From contig NZ_JACCCL010000005.1 in the NCBI RefSeq assembly GCF_013408665.1, forward strand, positions 1-64,000: a stretch of 64,000 nt of DNA, written 5' to 3'. Below, piece after piece: positions 1 to 9,163 of the stretch. The stretch is from Sporosarcina sp. JAI121 (GTDB taxonomy: Bacteria; Bacillota; Bacilli; Bacillales_A; Planococcaceae). Each line of letters begins with the position of its first letter. Positions within the stretch are counted from its first letter, which is position 1. The position numbers and the translations under genes were made by a program. The notes beneath the pieces were generated by a model. That model was not told where the DNA came from and made no database searches. It worked only from the letters and a program-made list of their open reading frames with translations.

Positions 1-62
1 ACTTGCATGTATTAGGCATGCCGCCAGCGTTCGTCCTGAGCCAGGATCAAACTCTCCATAAT
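1..62 (-). rRNA. 16S ribosomal RNA, 5' end only (partial)
   Basis: The reverse complement contains the universal 16S 5' sequence AGAGTTTGATCCTGGCTCAG, followed by the usual GACGAACGCTGGCGGCATGCC. Only the first ~60 bases of the gene lie in the window; the rest of the rrn operon runs off the left edge. The exact mature 5' end is estimated. Confidence 0.97.
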
Positions 63-299
63 AGAAGAAAATGAATAGCTCATTTCTTGCTGACTTGAGA
101 GGAATTGAATTCCTCTCCCGAATCCGAAAACTCGGTTGCGTTTCTTTTCGTCCGACAAAGGCCAGCTTACTAAGAAACATTTTGCTTAAGTGCGTTAGCA
201 CCCTCGCTGTATTTCATTGATGTTTTGCTGTTCAGTTTTCAAGGTTCATTTGTCGTAACTTGCTGTCGGTATTTGTCGTTCGCTCCCGACTGCTTACTT
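63..299 (-). other. rRNA operon leader (pre-16S 5' spacer)
   Basis: This gene-free stretch lies between the rRNA promoter and 16S. On the minus strand it carries CTTGAAAACTGAACAG near 225-245, a sequence that recurs in Bacillales rRNA leaders and spacers and belongs to the processing/antitermination region. I see no ORF. Confidence 0.7.
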
Positions 300-328
300 A
301 ATATAACACCCGATAAAATAGAAGTCAA
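300..328 (-). promoter_or_regulatory. sigma-A promoter of the rRNA operon
   Basis: On the minus strand, TTGACT (323-328) is followed after exactly 17 bp by TATATT (300-305), and the leader and 16S gene lie downstream. The surrounding sequence is strongly AT-rich upstream, as in UP elements of rRNA promoters. Confidence 0.75.
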
Positions 329-461
329 CAGTTTTATAAACTTTTTGTAAAGTTTGTTGAGTTTTTATTAACATCCATCATTTCAATCAACCAAAACATA
401 CGCTACTATACCAATCAGGGCGGGTTCTACTTGCCCATTCACACCATTCTTCCACCATTAG

Positions 462-496
462 AAAAACGGTCCCCCAGTCATTCCGGGAACCGTTTC
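462..496 (-). terminator. intrinsic terminator after pbuG
   Basis: On the minus strand a GC-rich hairpin (AAACGGTTCCC pairing with GGGGGACCGTTT) starts just after the pbuG stop and ends in a run of U. Confidence 0.8.
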
Positions 497-507
497 ACTT
501 TCTTACA

Positions 508-1842
508 TTACTCTATGAATACGAAGTACAAGATAAAGATAATCCATAAACCATACATGATTGGATGAACTTCTTTTCTGCGTCCACTTATAACCATTGT
601 TATTGGATAGAAGATGAAACCAATCGCGATTCCGGTTGCGATACTATACGATAGCGGCATCGCAATAATCGTAAAGAATGCCGGCACAGCGATTTCGAAA
701 CGTTTCCATTCAATATTTCCCAATGAAGACGCCATCAGTACACCTACGATAATCAAGGCTGGTGCAGTTACTTCAGATGTAATGACAAACAGCAGCGGCG
801 AGAAGAATAATGCGAGTAGAAATAGGACACCAGTTACGACAGACGCAAAACCTGTTCTCGCTCCCGCAGCTACACCAGCAGTAGATTCAATGTAGGAAGT
901 TGTAGTCGACGTTCCAAAAACCGACCCGGTGACGGTCGCCATCGAGTCGGCTAGAAGTGCCTTACCCGCCCTCGGCAACTTATCATCTTTCATCAGCCCC
1001 GCCTGATTCGCAACTGCGACCAGTGTTCCCGCTGTGTCAAAAAAATCCACGAATAGGAATGTAATAACGATCACCAGGAATTGAGCTGTAAAAAGCGAAC
1101 CCGGATCATGGAAAATCGCTTCGAATGCAGCACCGAATGTCGGAGCTACAGAAGGTACGCTGGAAACAATTTTATCAGGCATACTAATCAGCCCGAAAAT
1201 CATTCCTACTATAGTAGTAGTTATCATGCCGTAAAATATAGCACCCTTAATGTTACGAACCATCATGATCACAGTAATGACTAGGCCGAAAATGGCCAGC
1301 AGGGTCGGACCTTGTGTAAGGTCACCCAAAGTGACAAGCGTATTTGGATCTGCAACGATAATATTGGCATTTTGAAACCCAAGGAATGTAATGAAAAGAC
1401 CGATACCCGCACCTACCGCAAATTTAAGTTGTGCGGGAATTGCATTAATAATTGTTTCGCGAAGACCCGAAAGTGATAAAACAATAAAAATGAGACCCGA
1501 AAAGAGTACGCCTGTTAATGCAGTTTGCCAAGGAATCCCCATCCCTAATACAACACTGAATGCAAAAAATGCATTCAGTCCCATACCGGGAGCAAGTCCA
1601 ATTGGATATCTCGCGATTATTCCCATAAACAAAGAACCTACTGCTGCAGCAAGTGCCGTTGCAACAAATACAGCCCCCTTGTCCATACGCATTGCGTCAG
1701 GTATATCAGTAATGCCGTCAAGTGACAACATTAAAGGGTTAACGATAAGAATATATGCCATCGCTAGAAATGTTGTCAGCCCACCGATAACTTCCCGGCG
1801 GTAGGTCGTACCAAGCTTGTCGAACTCAAAATATTTTTTCAT
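508..1842 (-). CDS. pbuG: guanine/hypoxanthine permease, NCS2/AzgA family
   Basis: A purine permease of about 444 residues with some 12 hydrophobic segments, which imports guanine and hypoxanthine for salvage. AzgA-type motifs are visible, including LAPGMGLNAFFAF early in the protein and DFFDTAGTLVAVANQAG in the second half. The open frame extends to 1998, but those extra codons translate the riboswitch and terminator, so I start at ATG 1842 (MKKYFEFDKLGTTYRREV), the usual N-terminus of the family. It follows guaA on the same strand as in B. subtilis, and the leader carries its own guanine-type riboswitch. The specific gene name rests on this synteny plus family resemblance. Confidence 0.93.
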   Translation of the reverse strand: MKKYFEFDKLGTTYRREVIGGLTTFLAMAYILIVNPLMLSLDGITDIPDAMRMDKGAVFVATALAAAVGSLFMGIIARYPIGLAPGMGLNAFFAFSVVLGMGIPWQTALTGVLFSGLIFIVLSLSGLRETIINAIPAQLKFAVGAGIGLFITFLGFQNANIIVADPNTLVTLGDLTQGPTLLAIFGLVITVIMMVRNIKGAIFYGMITTTIVGMIFGLISMPDKIVSSVPSVAPTFGAAFEAIFHDPGSLFTAQFLVIVITFLFVDFFDTAGTLVAVANQAGLMKDDKLPRAGKALLADSMATVTGSVFGTSTTTSYIESTAGVAAGARTGFASVVTGVLFLLALFFSPLLFVITSEVTAPALIIVGVLMASSLGNIEWKRFEIAVPAFFTIIAMPLSYSIATGIAIGFIFYPITMVISGRRKEVHPIMYGLWIIFILYFVFIE

Positions 1843-1870
1843 GTATACCTTCCTCTGTATATAAAATTTC

Positions 1871-1907
1871 GAAAAAAAGAAGCATGCGATTGTACCTCGC
1901 ATGCTTC
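1871..1907 (-). terminator. riboswitch-controlled terminator upstream of pbuG
   Basis: An 11-bp perfect stem (GAAGCATGCGA with TCGCATGCTTC, 1879-1907) is followed on the minus strand by seven U residues. It lies between the purine aptamer (1951-2017) and the pbuG start, as expected for a transcriptional OFF switch. Confidence 0.85.
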
Positions 1908-1950
1908 TTAAAACAAATCCAAATAGAAGGGGGCCCCCCCGTCTAATGAA

Positions 1951-2017
1951 ATCGTAGTCGGAACATTTAAGGTGTCCCGGTAGAAACTTCCGGGCCATAT
2001 CCCCGGTTTTATACGAT
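1951..2017 (-). promoter_or_regulatory. purine riboswitch, guanine-type, upstream of pbuG
   Basis: The minus strand has a closed P1 helix (ATCGTA/TACGAT), the core GATATGGC, the invariant GTTTCTACC and the 3' core CCGACTACG. The ligand-discriminating base in GACTA is C, as in guanine/hypoxanthine aptamers (adenine types have U). No clear promoter lies between guaA and this aptamer, so it may act on read-through transcripts from guaA. Confidence 0.93.
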
Positions 2018-2027
2018 ACTCTTTATT

Positions 2028-3581
2028 TTATTCCCACTCGATAGTTGCCGGTGGCTTGCTTGTTACATCATAAAGGACACGGTTAATCTGTGGCACTTCT
2101 TTCGTAATGCGTGCACTGATTGTTTGCAGGATGTCCCAAGGAATCTTGGCCCAATCGGATGTCATTCCATCGACCGAGGTCACCGCACGGATACCGATAG
2201 CATAATCGTATGTGCGTTTTTCATCTCTTACGCCGACGCTGCGAATGTCAGGCAAGACCGTGAAGTATTGCCAAATATCCCGTTCAAGGCCTGCTTTCCT
2301 GATTTCATCACGCAGGATCCAGTCAGATTCCCGGACGATTTCCAACTTATCCTCGGTAATTTCGCCAAGTACACGAATACCTAGACCCGGACCCGGGAAT
2401 GGTTGGCGCCAAACGATTTCTTCAGGAAGGCCCAGTTCAAGCCCCACCATACGCACTTCATCCTTAAAGAGCGCGGAAAGAGGTTCGATTAGTTCGAAAT
2501 CCATATCTTCAGGCAAACCACCAACGTTATGGTGTGATTTAATCGTTTCGGATGTAGCTGTTCCGCTTTCGATAATGTCCGCATAGATAGTACCTTGTGC
2601 AAGGAAATCGATACCGTCAAGTTTTGCTGCTTCATCATCGAATACATAAATGAATTCATTACCGATGATTTTACGCTTCTTCTCCGGTTCAGAAACACCT
2701 TTCAATTTATCAAGGAAACGTTTCTGTGCATCGATTTTAATGAAATTCATATTAAATTTACCGCTGAATGTCTCAACAACACCGTCGGCTTCACCTTTTC
2801 GAAGAAGTCCGTGATCAACAAATATACATGTAAGCTGATCTCCGATTGCACGGTGGAGCAAAGCAGCTACGACAGAAGAATCGACTCCGCCACTTAGCGC
2901 GCAAAGGACTTTTTTATCGCCGACGGTTGCACGGATTTTCGCCACTTCGATTTCAACGAAGCTCGCCATTGTCCAATTGTCTTTCGCTTCGCAAATATCA
3001 AATACGAAATGGCGCAACAGGTCTTTACCAAACTCGGAATGATGAACTTCCGGATGGTATTGGACGCCATAGATATTCTTTTCTTCATTACCGATTGCAG
3101 CTACTTCACAGGAATGCCCGCTAGCGTAAGTCAAAAATCCTTCCGGCAACGTAACAACGCGATCGCCATTGCTCATCCATACATCTTGCTTCTCAGCTTG
3201 TCCACTGAATAATTTAGATGAAGTTTCCACAATGATAGGCTCTTTACTGTAATCGCGCGCTGATGACTTTTCAGATTTCCCTCCGAAGTTTTTAACGACA
3301 AGTTGCATACCATAGCAAAGTCCAAGGACCGGGATACCTGAAGTAAAAATCTCCGGATCAATTCCATATGCATTTGCATCGTCAATAGAGACAGAACCAC
3401 CCGACAAAATGATACCGACTGCATTCATGTCCTTAAGTTCTTGAGCAGTAATGGTATGTGCGTGAAGTTCACTATAAACGCCGAGCTCTCGAATTGTTCG
3501 GGTAATGAGCTGGTTGTATTGACTACCGTAATCAAGCACCACGATTTTTTGTTGTTCGACTAATAAAGGAGCTGTTGACAA
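2028..3581 (-). CDS. guaA: GMP synthase (glutamine-hydrolysing)
   Basis: Converts XMP, glutamine and ATP to GMP, the last step of guanine nucleotide synthesis. The N-terminal class I glutamine amidotransferase has its nucleophile in GLCYGMQ (around residue 89) and a HPEV motif. The ATP-pyrophosphatase P-loop SGGVDSS lies near residue 230. The C-terminal dimerisation domain ends [11 protein letters not shown]. About 517 aa, close to the family's usual ~513. The frame opens with GTG at 3590, but a Shine-Dalgarno-like AGAGGTGG sits five bases before TTG 3581, so I choose TTG; GTG 3590 remains possible. The gene follows a purine riboswitch and precedes pbuG. Confidence 0.97.
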   Translation of the reverse strand: MSTAPLLVEQQKIVVLDYGSQYNQLITRTIRELGVYSELHAHTITAQELKDMNAVGIILSGGSVSIDDANAYGIDPEIFTSGIPVLGLCYGMQLVVKNFGGKSEKSSARDYSKEPIIVETSSKLFSGQAEKQDVWMSNGDRVVTLPEGFLTYASGHSCEVAAIGNEEKNIYGVQYHPEVHHSEFGKDLLRHFVFDICEAKDNWTMASFVEIEVAKIRATVGDKKVLCALSGGVDSSVVAALLHRAIGDQLTCIFVDHGLLRKGEADGVVETFSGKFNMNFIKIDAQKRFLDKLKGVSEPEKKRKIIGNEFIYVFDDEAAKLDGIDFLAQGTIYADIIESGTATSETIKSHHNVGGLPEDMDFELIEPLSALFKDEVRMVGLELGLPEEIVWRQPFPGPGLGIRVLGEITEDKLEIVRESDWILRDEIRKAGLERDIWQYFTVLPDIRSVGVRDEKRTYDYAIGIRAVTSVDGMTSDWAKIPWDILQTISARITKEVPQINRVLYDVTSKPPATIEWE

Positions 3582-3625
3582 TCGATCCACCTCTTCCTTT
3601 TACTCCAAGATGCTTTTAAATATAG

Positions 3626-3660
3626 AAAAACGCGTCAGAAAGTCCTTCTTTCCGCGCGTC
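3626..3660 (-). terminator. second hairpin terminator in the guaA leader
   Basis: On the minus strand ACGCG...GAAAG pairs with CTTTC...CGCGT (bulged stem), followed by UUUUUC. It lies between the first leader terminator and the guaA start, giving two terminator-like hairpins in series. Confidence 0.6.
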
Positions 3661-3671
3661 TCATCATCCAT

Positions 3672-3714
3672 AAAAAAGCGAATCCGGTCCAAAAAGTAAT
3701 TGAACTGAATTCGC
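3672..3714 (-). terminator. riboswitch-controlled terminator upstream of guaA
   Basis: On the minus strand GCGAAT (3709-3714) pairs with ATTCGC (3678-3683), with partial pairing inside the arm, followed by six U residues. It begins three bases after the aptamer P1 helix ends. Confidence 0.75.
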
Positions 3715-3716
3715 CT

Positions 3717-3781
3717 TCATAGTCAAGTCATTTCCGGTAACTTGGTAGAAACATCCGAACCATATTATCGGACATATATGA
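3717..3781 (-). promoter_or_regulatory. purine riboswitch, guanine-type, upstream of guaA
   Basis: On the minus strand the P1 arms TCATA/TATGA enclose AATATGGTT, the conserved GTTTCTACC, and TTGACTATGA with C at the specificity position (guanine-type). Control of guaA by guanine would be feedback repression of GMP synthesis. Confidence 0.92.
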
Positions 3782-3808
3782 GGGCACCTTGGGCTTATTC
3801 TTTTTTTA

Positions 3809-3837
3809 ATCTTACTTCTAATAAAGTCAAAAATCAA
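3809..3837 (-). promoter_or_regulatory. sigma-A promoter for guaA
   Basis: On the minus strand TTGATT (3832-3837) and TAAGAT (3809-3814) are spaced by 17 bp, about 25 bases before the aptamer. The -35 overlaps the stop codon of the upstream transglutaminase gene. Confidence 0.55.
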
Positions 3838-6029
3838 CCCGAAGTCCTATTGATTAAATCTTCCCACATTTCTTTTAAAGCTACCCAATTATGATTAATT
3901 ATATCCCCTCCATACAAACCTTTTTCATACGCTTTTGTTAGAGTAATCATTTGTTCCCCGCCAAAGTATTTATCAACGTTCATGGCGTAATCTGAAAGGG
4001 TCATGCCATCCTTACGCTTCAGCCCGGTTCTATCGAGTTGCTTCATTAAACTCTTATATTGTTTTGTGAAGGCATACCAGTCATACTTTCCGGATTTGTG
4101 CGTGTGAATCAGTACTCTTGGGAGCCATTTCGCTCTGGCAACAAACAACCTCCAAGCAATCAGGGCCAATATAAATCCAGCCGCGACTATTTTCCAACTA
4201 TTACTTCGAATCCAGTCACCGAAGGCTTCGAACAGCTCCCCAATTTCGAATTCCTTTTTCGCTGTAGCCTGTTTTTTCTCTAGCTCTTTTTTCTGTTTCT
4301 TCGGTTCTTTTGTTTCTGGCGCCTTTAGTTCGTCATTATTCTGTTCGATATCATACTCGATTTCAGTAAAGTTGCTGAATCCGATAGTCGGTTCAAACGG
4401 CATCCAGCCAATTCCCGGCATGTATGCCTCGACCCATGAATGCGCTTCGTTATTCGTAATTTGATAAACTTGCTCGCCAGCATCATTCAATACATATTCT
4501 CCGGGTGCAAAACCTTTCACCCAGCGCGCAGGAATATCAATTGCGCGCAACATGACCACCATGGACGTTGAAAAGTTATCACAATAACCCTTTTTTGTAT
4601 CGAAAAGGAACTGATCTACATAATCATCGTCAGCTTTCGGAATGGCTACACCCTGCTGTGTGTAAACAAAACCGTTCCTTCCAAAATACCTTTCAATCGC
4701 TTTCGTTTTTTCATAGACACTTTCATGATCCACCGATATTGTTTCTGCAAGACCCCTTACACGCTCAGGTAATTGCTCGGGAAGCTGCAAGTACTGGTTA
4801 AAATCTTCAGTTTCACTTGAGTAATCTTCCATTGTTGTAGCCCTTAACGCTTTCAAACTATAATCAGGTTCTGTAAATTCGATTTCATAGGAATCCAGGA
4901 TTCCTTCACTACCCCCGATTTCCGTAAGATATTTTCCCGACGCTTCCGAATGTTGAAAAACAACATCTTGTGATGCGTACACTTTGTTCATCCCATAAGG
5001 ATAAACGATGAACGGGAAATCTTCCGACACTTGTAGGTCTGCCAAGAGTCGGGATTCCTCATTTGCATGGTCAGAGTTACCAAAGTCGCCCATTTCCACA
5101 CCGGAATCATAAGTTGTCTGCGCTTTATTCGCGGAAATCTGTTCCCACCCTTTAGAGGTATACGTGTTTTTCGTTTCAATTTTCCAGTACTGTTTTTCAG
5201 CTACTTTTGCTTCGATAACAAGCGTATTGTCTTGCACGAACGAACCGCCCAGTGTCGAATCGTCCGCATCGTATCCACTTGTCGAAATCCCGGTACCTCC
5301 CCCTTCTCCGGAACCTTGTACAAAAGACTTGAAATAAGGTAGCGGATCCGGCCATATAGGTTCCTGTTTCGGCAATACATTCGCAAAAGCTACGCTGACA
5401 ACGACTGTAAAAAGTAGCGGGACGGAAATTGATAAGAGTGCCCCCGTCGAAATGGATGTATGATGTTTTTCCGCCAATCTGGAAATAGTCAGCATTCCAA
5501 GCAATAATAATCCTGTCACCATGATTCTGAAAATGGCTGCGTCTGCAGAATAAGGACCGAATGTATCAATAAATGAGATAAACACAACGGTCATGATATA
5601 GAACAGCAATATGCTCTTTCTAACTTCAATCCAATGACGGATCAGATAACATGTCATCCATAATAACGAGAAAAAAAGGACAGTCCTAAATGGATTCGTG
5701 ATATGTTCCCAGTCGCCGACCATAATAATCGGGATGTTCGAAAACAGATTTTCAATTAAATAAGTAACTGTTTCCCTTGATAATAGTATTCTGTCAAAAA
5801 ACATATAATGAGTTGTCCACGCAACGTACAACACTTTAATCGGAACAACTATCCACCACTTGACCCTGAGTAACGCCAAGAAAAATGCCAATGCTACAAA
5901 TAGAAGGAACAGTATCAAATGACCCGAATCAGTCAATTCTATGACCGGTATGAGCCATTCTCTTAAAAGGATGAATGCAAGTATATACAGAAGTAGAAGA
6001 ATCCGCTTGTCAATCCGTGTTCCATTCAT
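3834..6029 (-). CDS. yebA: membrane-anchored transglutaminase-like protein with DUF4129 tail
   Basis: A 731-residue membrane protein: about five to six N-terminal TM helices (residues 8-210), an extracytoplasmic region, a transglutaminase-like core, one further TM helix near residue 615 and a cytoplasmic C-terminal tail of DUF4129 type. The papain-like Cys is in KKGYCDNFSTS and the His in NEAHSWVEAY; the third position reads MPFEPT (Glu where many relatives have Asp). The ATG overlaps the end of the upstream DUF58 gene by 4 nt, implying translational coupling. MoxR, DUF58 and transglutaminase genes commonly travel together; the substrate is unknown. Named from synteny with B. subtilis yebA beside guaA. 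Confidence 0.9.
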   Translation of the reverse strand: MNGTRIDKRILLLLYILAFILLREWLIPVIELTDSGHLILFLLFVALAFFLALLRVKWWIVVPIKVLYVAWTTHYMFFDRILLSRETVTYLIENLFSNIPIIMVGDWEHITNPFRTVLFFSLLWMTCYLIRHWIEVRKSILLFYIMTVVFISFIDTFGPYSADAAIFRIMVTGLLLLGMLTISRLAEKHHTSISTGALLSISVPLLFTVVVSVAFANVLPKQEPIWPDPLPYFKSFVQGSGEGGGTGISTSGYDADDSTLGGSFVQDNTLVIEAKVAEKQYWKIETKNTYTSKGWEQISANKAQTTYDSGVEMGDFGNSDHANEESRLLADLQVSEDFPFIVYPYGMNKVYASQDVVFQHSEASGKYLTEIGGSEGILDSYEIEFTEPDYSLKALRATTMEDYSSETEDFNQYLQLPEQLPERVRGLAETISVDHESVYEKTKAIERYFGRNGFVYTQQGVAIPKADDDYVDQFLFDTKKGYCDNFSTSMVVMLRAIDIPARWVKGFAPGEYVLNDAGEQVYQITNNEAHSWVEAYMPGIGWMPFEPTIGFSNFTEIEYDIEQNNDELKAPETKEPKKQKKELEKKQATAKKEFEIGELFEAFGDWIRSNSWKIVAAGFILALIAWRLFVARAKWLPRVLIHTHKSGKYDWYAFTKQYKSLMKQLDRTGLKRKDGMTLSDYAMNVDKYFGGEQMITLTKAYEKGLYGGDIINHNWVALKEMWEDLINRTSG

Positions 6030-7234
6030 ACTCTGCCCACCCCTTTAAAAGCATCCGAAAACTGTTCCCTTTCTAGCACATGAACGGTGATTCCTTTAGA
6101 CCTGGTCAATTGAATAGTGTCCTCAACTGTTTTCAAAATCGGATTATCCCGTTTCACGACAGTAAAACAAATGATTGAACCCGCACCTTTCGCATTGAGC
6201 AAAACAGACTGCAAGAAAGGCCAATCCGGATTTCCTGTTATCACCACAATACTGCCACCCTGCCGAAATTCAGTCCCTAAATCCACCGGTATATCTGCAC
6301 TTGCGGTCGACTTAATTTTCGCAAGGTGAACTAGTGCACGATGAAGTTGTTCTTCAGATTGAATATAAGGAAACAAAGAACGTTCGGGTCCAGTTGTCAT
6401 CATCGCCAGATCCGCCTGATGCTCCGAAACCTCCATCAATATTGAAGCTGTAAGTTCAACCAGCTCCTCAAACACATCTGTTTCCCTGCCATCCAATAGA
6501 AGTAATAATTCTTGCGATCGTCTGTCCTCGAACTCTTTTGTCATTAATGTCTGCGTCCTAGCGAATGATTTCCAATGAATCCATGTCACCCGGTCGCCTG
6601 CCTGATAATTTCTAACCCCGGTCGCCATCGTTGTATCTTTGACAATATTCAAAGGTGAAACCATCGTGCCTTGGTCATATTGGGTATCGAAAGGCACGTA
6701 ATGAATATCCGTCGTTTTCGGAAACACAAGAATCGTATCCTTCGCTTCGATAAATTTCTTTTTGCGAAGCCACCCGAAAAAATCAACTATATCAACAGTG
6801 ACCCCTTGAAGTACATGCTCTCCCCTTGGCATCTGTTCAACTTCGTATTCCCACTGAACTTCTTTGCTGAATCCAAAAAGGAACAGGCGTTTCAAACTAT
6901 CACCTGCTAAAACAGTAATCTCACGCTCCGCCCATTTTTCAGCTACAACAGTATATAGCAGGGGAAACCGGTCTTTTCGTTTTACAGTCAAAGAAACAAT
7001 CAGCTTTTCACCATTTTGTACATGCGGTGTCCGGATCACTCGTTCTACAGTCATCCCCGATAGTGGGTAGAGGAATAACAAAATGGAATAGATGACGAAA
7101 GGCGATATGATATAAAAAATTGTCCAACTGACCATGCCGCCCTGGAACATCGCGAAAACAAATGTACCTATCAAAATGAACAATAAAAATAGGAATCGGC
7201 CAAAAATATCGACCATTTTTCGGACTGTTTTCAT
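6026..7234 (-). CDS. yeaD: DUF58 domain protein (YeaD-like)
   Basis: 402 residues. Two hydrophobic helices at the N-terminus (residues ~10-60) precede a beta-rich section and a DUF58/vWA-like domain. The typical DUF58 stretch GDRVTWIHWKSFARTQ lies near residues 213-228, and LLLLDGRE follows as the Rossmann-like strand. It is translationally coupled on both sides: ATG overlaps the MoxR stop by 4 nt and its TGA overlaps the transglutaminase ATG. Partners of this kind form MoxR-chaperoned complexes at the membrane; the molecular role is not established. Confidence 0.9.
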   Translation of the reverse strand: MKTVRKMVDIFGRFLFLLFILIGTFVFAMFQGGMVSWTIFYIISPFVIYSILLFLYPLSGMTVERVIRTPHVQNGEKLIVSLTVKRKDRFPLLYTVVAEKWAEREITVLAGDSLKRLFLFGFSKEVQWEYEVEQMPRGEHVLQGVTVDIVDFFGWLRKKKFIEAKDTILVFPKTTDIHYVPFDTQYDQGTMVSPLNIVKDTTMATGVRNYQAGDRVTWIHWKSFARTQTLMTKEFEDRRSQELLLLLDGRETDVFEELVELTASILMEVSEHQADLAMMTTGPERSLFPYIQSEEQLHRALVHLAKIKSTASADIPVDLGTEFRQGGSIVVITGNPDWPFLQSVLLNAKGAGSIICFTVVKRDNPILKTVEDTIQLTRSKGITVHVLEREQFSDAFKGVGRV

Positions 7235-8181
7235 TTCAACCGAACCTTATCCACCGGTACACGAACTTTCACCAAAATCCGTTCAATAATTTCCGATGTG
7301 GAAATCCCTTCATATTTGGCTTCCGGACGCAGAATCATACGGTGTCCAAACACAAATGGAGATAAATACTGTACATCGTCAGGGGTGACATACGTTCTTC
7401 CTTTTATCATCGCATATGCCTGACACGCTTTCATAAGCGCCAGGGATCCACGCGGACTTACCCCTAAATAGACATATGGATTTTCGCGTGTCTGCGAAGC
7501 GCATTCCACGATGTATGATTTGATCGTTTCGTCGACTTTGACCTCCGTCACCGCGCTTTGCAAATCGATTAAATCATCCAGGGAAATGACCGTTTCCAAG
7601 TCATCCATCGGCACCGCCCTTTCGGCGCGGTTCAGCACTTCAACCTCTTCCGCCTTTGAAGGATAGCCCATTTTCAATTTGAATAGAAAACGGTCCAATT
7701 GCGCTTCCGGCAACGGGTATGTCCCTTCATATTCGATTGGATTTTGTGTCGCCATCACGAAAAACGGTTGCGGAATCCGCATCGTTTCCCCGTCTATCGT
7801 CACCGAGGACTCCTCCATCCCTTCCAATAGTGAAGATTGTGTTTTCGGCGAGGTTCTATTGATTTCATCGGCAAGAATGATATTCCCCATGATCGGACCT
7901 GGTCTAAATTCAAACTCCATCTCTTTTGGATTATAAATTGAAACGCCAAGAACGTCAGAAGGCAACAAGTCGGGAGTGAATTGAATACGCTTGAAATCCG
8001 CACCGATTGACCTGGCCAATGCCTTTACCATCATCGTTTTCCCAACGCCCGGTACGTCTTCCAGCAGAACATGTCCGCGGGCAAGAAGTGCCGTGACACT
8101 TAATTCGGCGATATCCCGTTTTCCGATCATCACTTTTTCGATATTGGATAAAACCTTTTCAACTATCTCTCTATGCGTCAT
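7231..8181 (-). CDS. yeaC: MoxR-family AAA+ ATPase
   Basis: 316 residues. Walker A EDVPGVGKTMM (residues ~41-51), Walker B IILADEINRTSPKTQ (~105-119), sensor 1 ATQNPIEYEGTYPLPEAQLDRF, and a C-terminal lid domain with the SPRGSLALMKACQAYA stretch. MoxR ATPases act as chaperones for metal-cofactor or vWA-domain partners, here presumably the DUF58 protein directly downstream. First gene of the yeaC-yeaD-yebA operon. B. subtilis has the same trio beside guaA. Confidence 0.92.
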   Translation of the reverse strand: MTHREIVEKVLSNIEKVMIGKRDIAELSVTALLARGHVLLEDVPGVGKTMMVKALARSIGADFKRIQFTPDLLPSDVLGVSIYNPKEMEFEFRPGPIMGNIILADEINRTSPKTQSSLLEGMEESSVTIDGETMRIPQPFFVMATQNPIEYEGTYPLPEAQLDRFLFKLKMGYPSKAEEVEVLNRAERAVPMDDLETVISLDDLIDLQSAVTEVKVDETIKSYIVECASQTRENPYVYLGVSPRGSLALMKACQAYAMIKGRTYVTPDDVQYLSPFVFGHRMILRPEAKYEGISTSEIIERILVKVRVPVDKVRLK

Positions 8182-8285
8182 TTCTGTTCCCCCAATTGTC
8201 TACAATAAACATTTATCCGAAAATTAACACAACACACTTCCATAATACAGGATATCCGTTTACCGGACAACTTACGCATTATAGA

Positions 8286-8320
8286 TGAAAAAGAAAAAGG
8301 ACCCCGTATAGGAGTCCTTC
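8286..8320 (-). terminator. intrinsic terminator after nadE
   Basis: On the minus strand AAGGACTCC pairs with GGGGTCCTT, followed by TTTTCTTTTT. Confidence 0.75.
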
Positions 8321-8323
8321 AAG

Positions 8324-9148
8324 TCATTTCCAAAAGTCATCAAAGATGGTGATCGGCATATGCCGTTTGTGTTGCGATCGGAGATAATGGTTCTCTATCG
8401 CAGCGCGAGGGCCTTCCGGAATCTCTTTTCCTTCAAGATAATCATCGATATCATCGTACGTGACGCCGAGCGCGACTTCATCAGGTACGGCCGGCTTGTC
8501 TTCTTCAAGATCCGCTGTCGGTATTTTCGTATAAAGATGTTCTGGACAGCCGAGTTCTTGCAACAGTTGTTTTCCTTGGCGTTTGTTTAATCTGAAGATC
8601 GGCATCAGGTCTGCGCCGCCGTCTCCGAATTTCGTGTAAAAGCCGGTGATTGCCTCCGCCGCATGATCACTTCCAAGAACAATACAATCATGCATCGCCG
8701 CGATTGAATATTGGGCTTTCATCCGTTCGCGGGCTTTTTCATTTCCCTTCGCAAAATCGGACAATGTTACACCCGCCGCTGTCAATGCCCGTACACTTGC
8801 ATCAACCGCTTCTTTCACATTGACGGTGTATATCATCGATGGTTTGATGAACTCCAGCGCATCCTGACAATCTTCCTCGTCGAATTGAGTACCATATGGC
8901 AACCTGATTGCGATGAATTTGTAGCGCTCCGTCCCCTCTTCGCCATTCAATTCATCAACGGCAAGCTGTGCAAGTTTCCCGACGAGCGTCGAATCCTGGC
9001 CGCCTGAAATACCAAGGACGAAACCGTTCAGAAAAGCATTTTTCTTGGCATAATCTTTCATGAAATTGATTGATTTTCGGACTTCCTCTTTTGGATCGAT
9101 AACAGGTTTTGCCTTTAGCTCGGCAATAATCCTATCTTGCAGTTTCAT
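8324..9148 (-). CDS. nadE: NH3-dependent NAD+ synthetase
   Basis: Amidates deamido-NAD to NAD+ using ATP and ammonia. 274 residues with the PP-loop [10 protein letters not shown] (near residue 47), [25 protein letters not shown], and a C-terminal [15 protein letters not shown] typical of the short ammonia-dependent bacterial enzyme (no glutaminase domain). Two starts fit the AAGGAGG site: TTG 9154 (4-nt spacing) and ATG 9148 (10-nt spacing). I chose ATG because its N-terminus (MKLQDRII) aligns with homologues. It lies 15 nt after the stop of the nicotinate phosphoribosyltransferase gene, so the pair forms an NAD salvage operon. Confidence 0.96.
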   Translation of the reverse strand: MKLQDRIIAELKAKPVIDPKEEVRKSINFMKDYAKKNAFLNGFVLGISGGQDSTLVGKLAQLAVDELNGEEGTERYKFIAIRLPYGTQFDEEDCQDALEFIKPSMIYTVNVKEAVDASVRALTAAGVTLSDFAKGNEKARERMKAQYSIAAMHDCIVLGSDHAAEAITGFYTKFGDGGADLMPIFRLNKRQGKQLLQELGCPEHLYTKIPTADLEEDKPAVPDEVALGVTYDDIDDYLEGKEIPEGPRAAIENHYLRSQHKRHMPITIFDDFWK

Positions 9149-9163
9149 GACCAAAAAACCTCC

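Noticed and set aside
1843..1998. N-terminal extension of PbuG
   Set aside because: These codons translate the purine riboswitch and its terminator; ATG 1842 matches the family's N-terminus.
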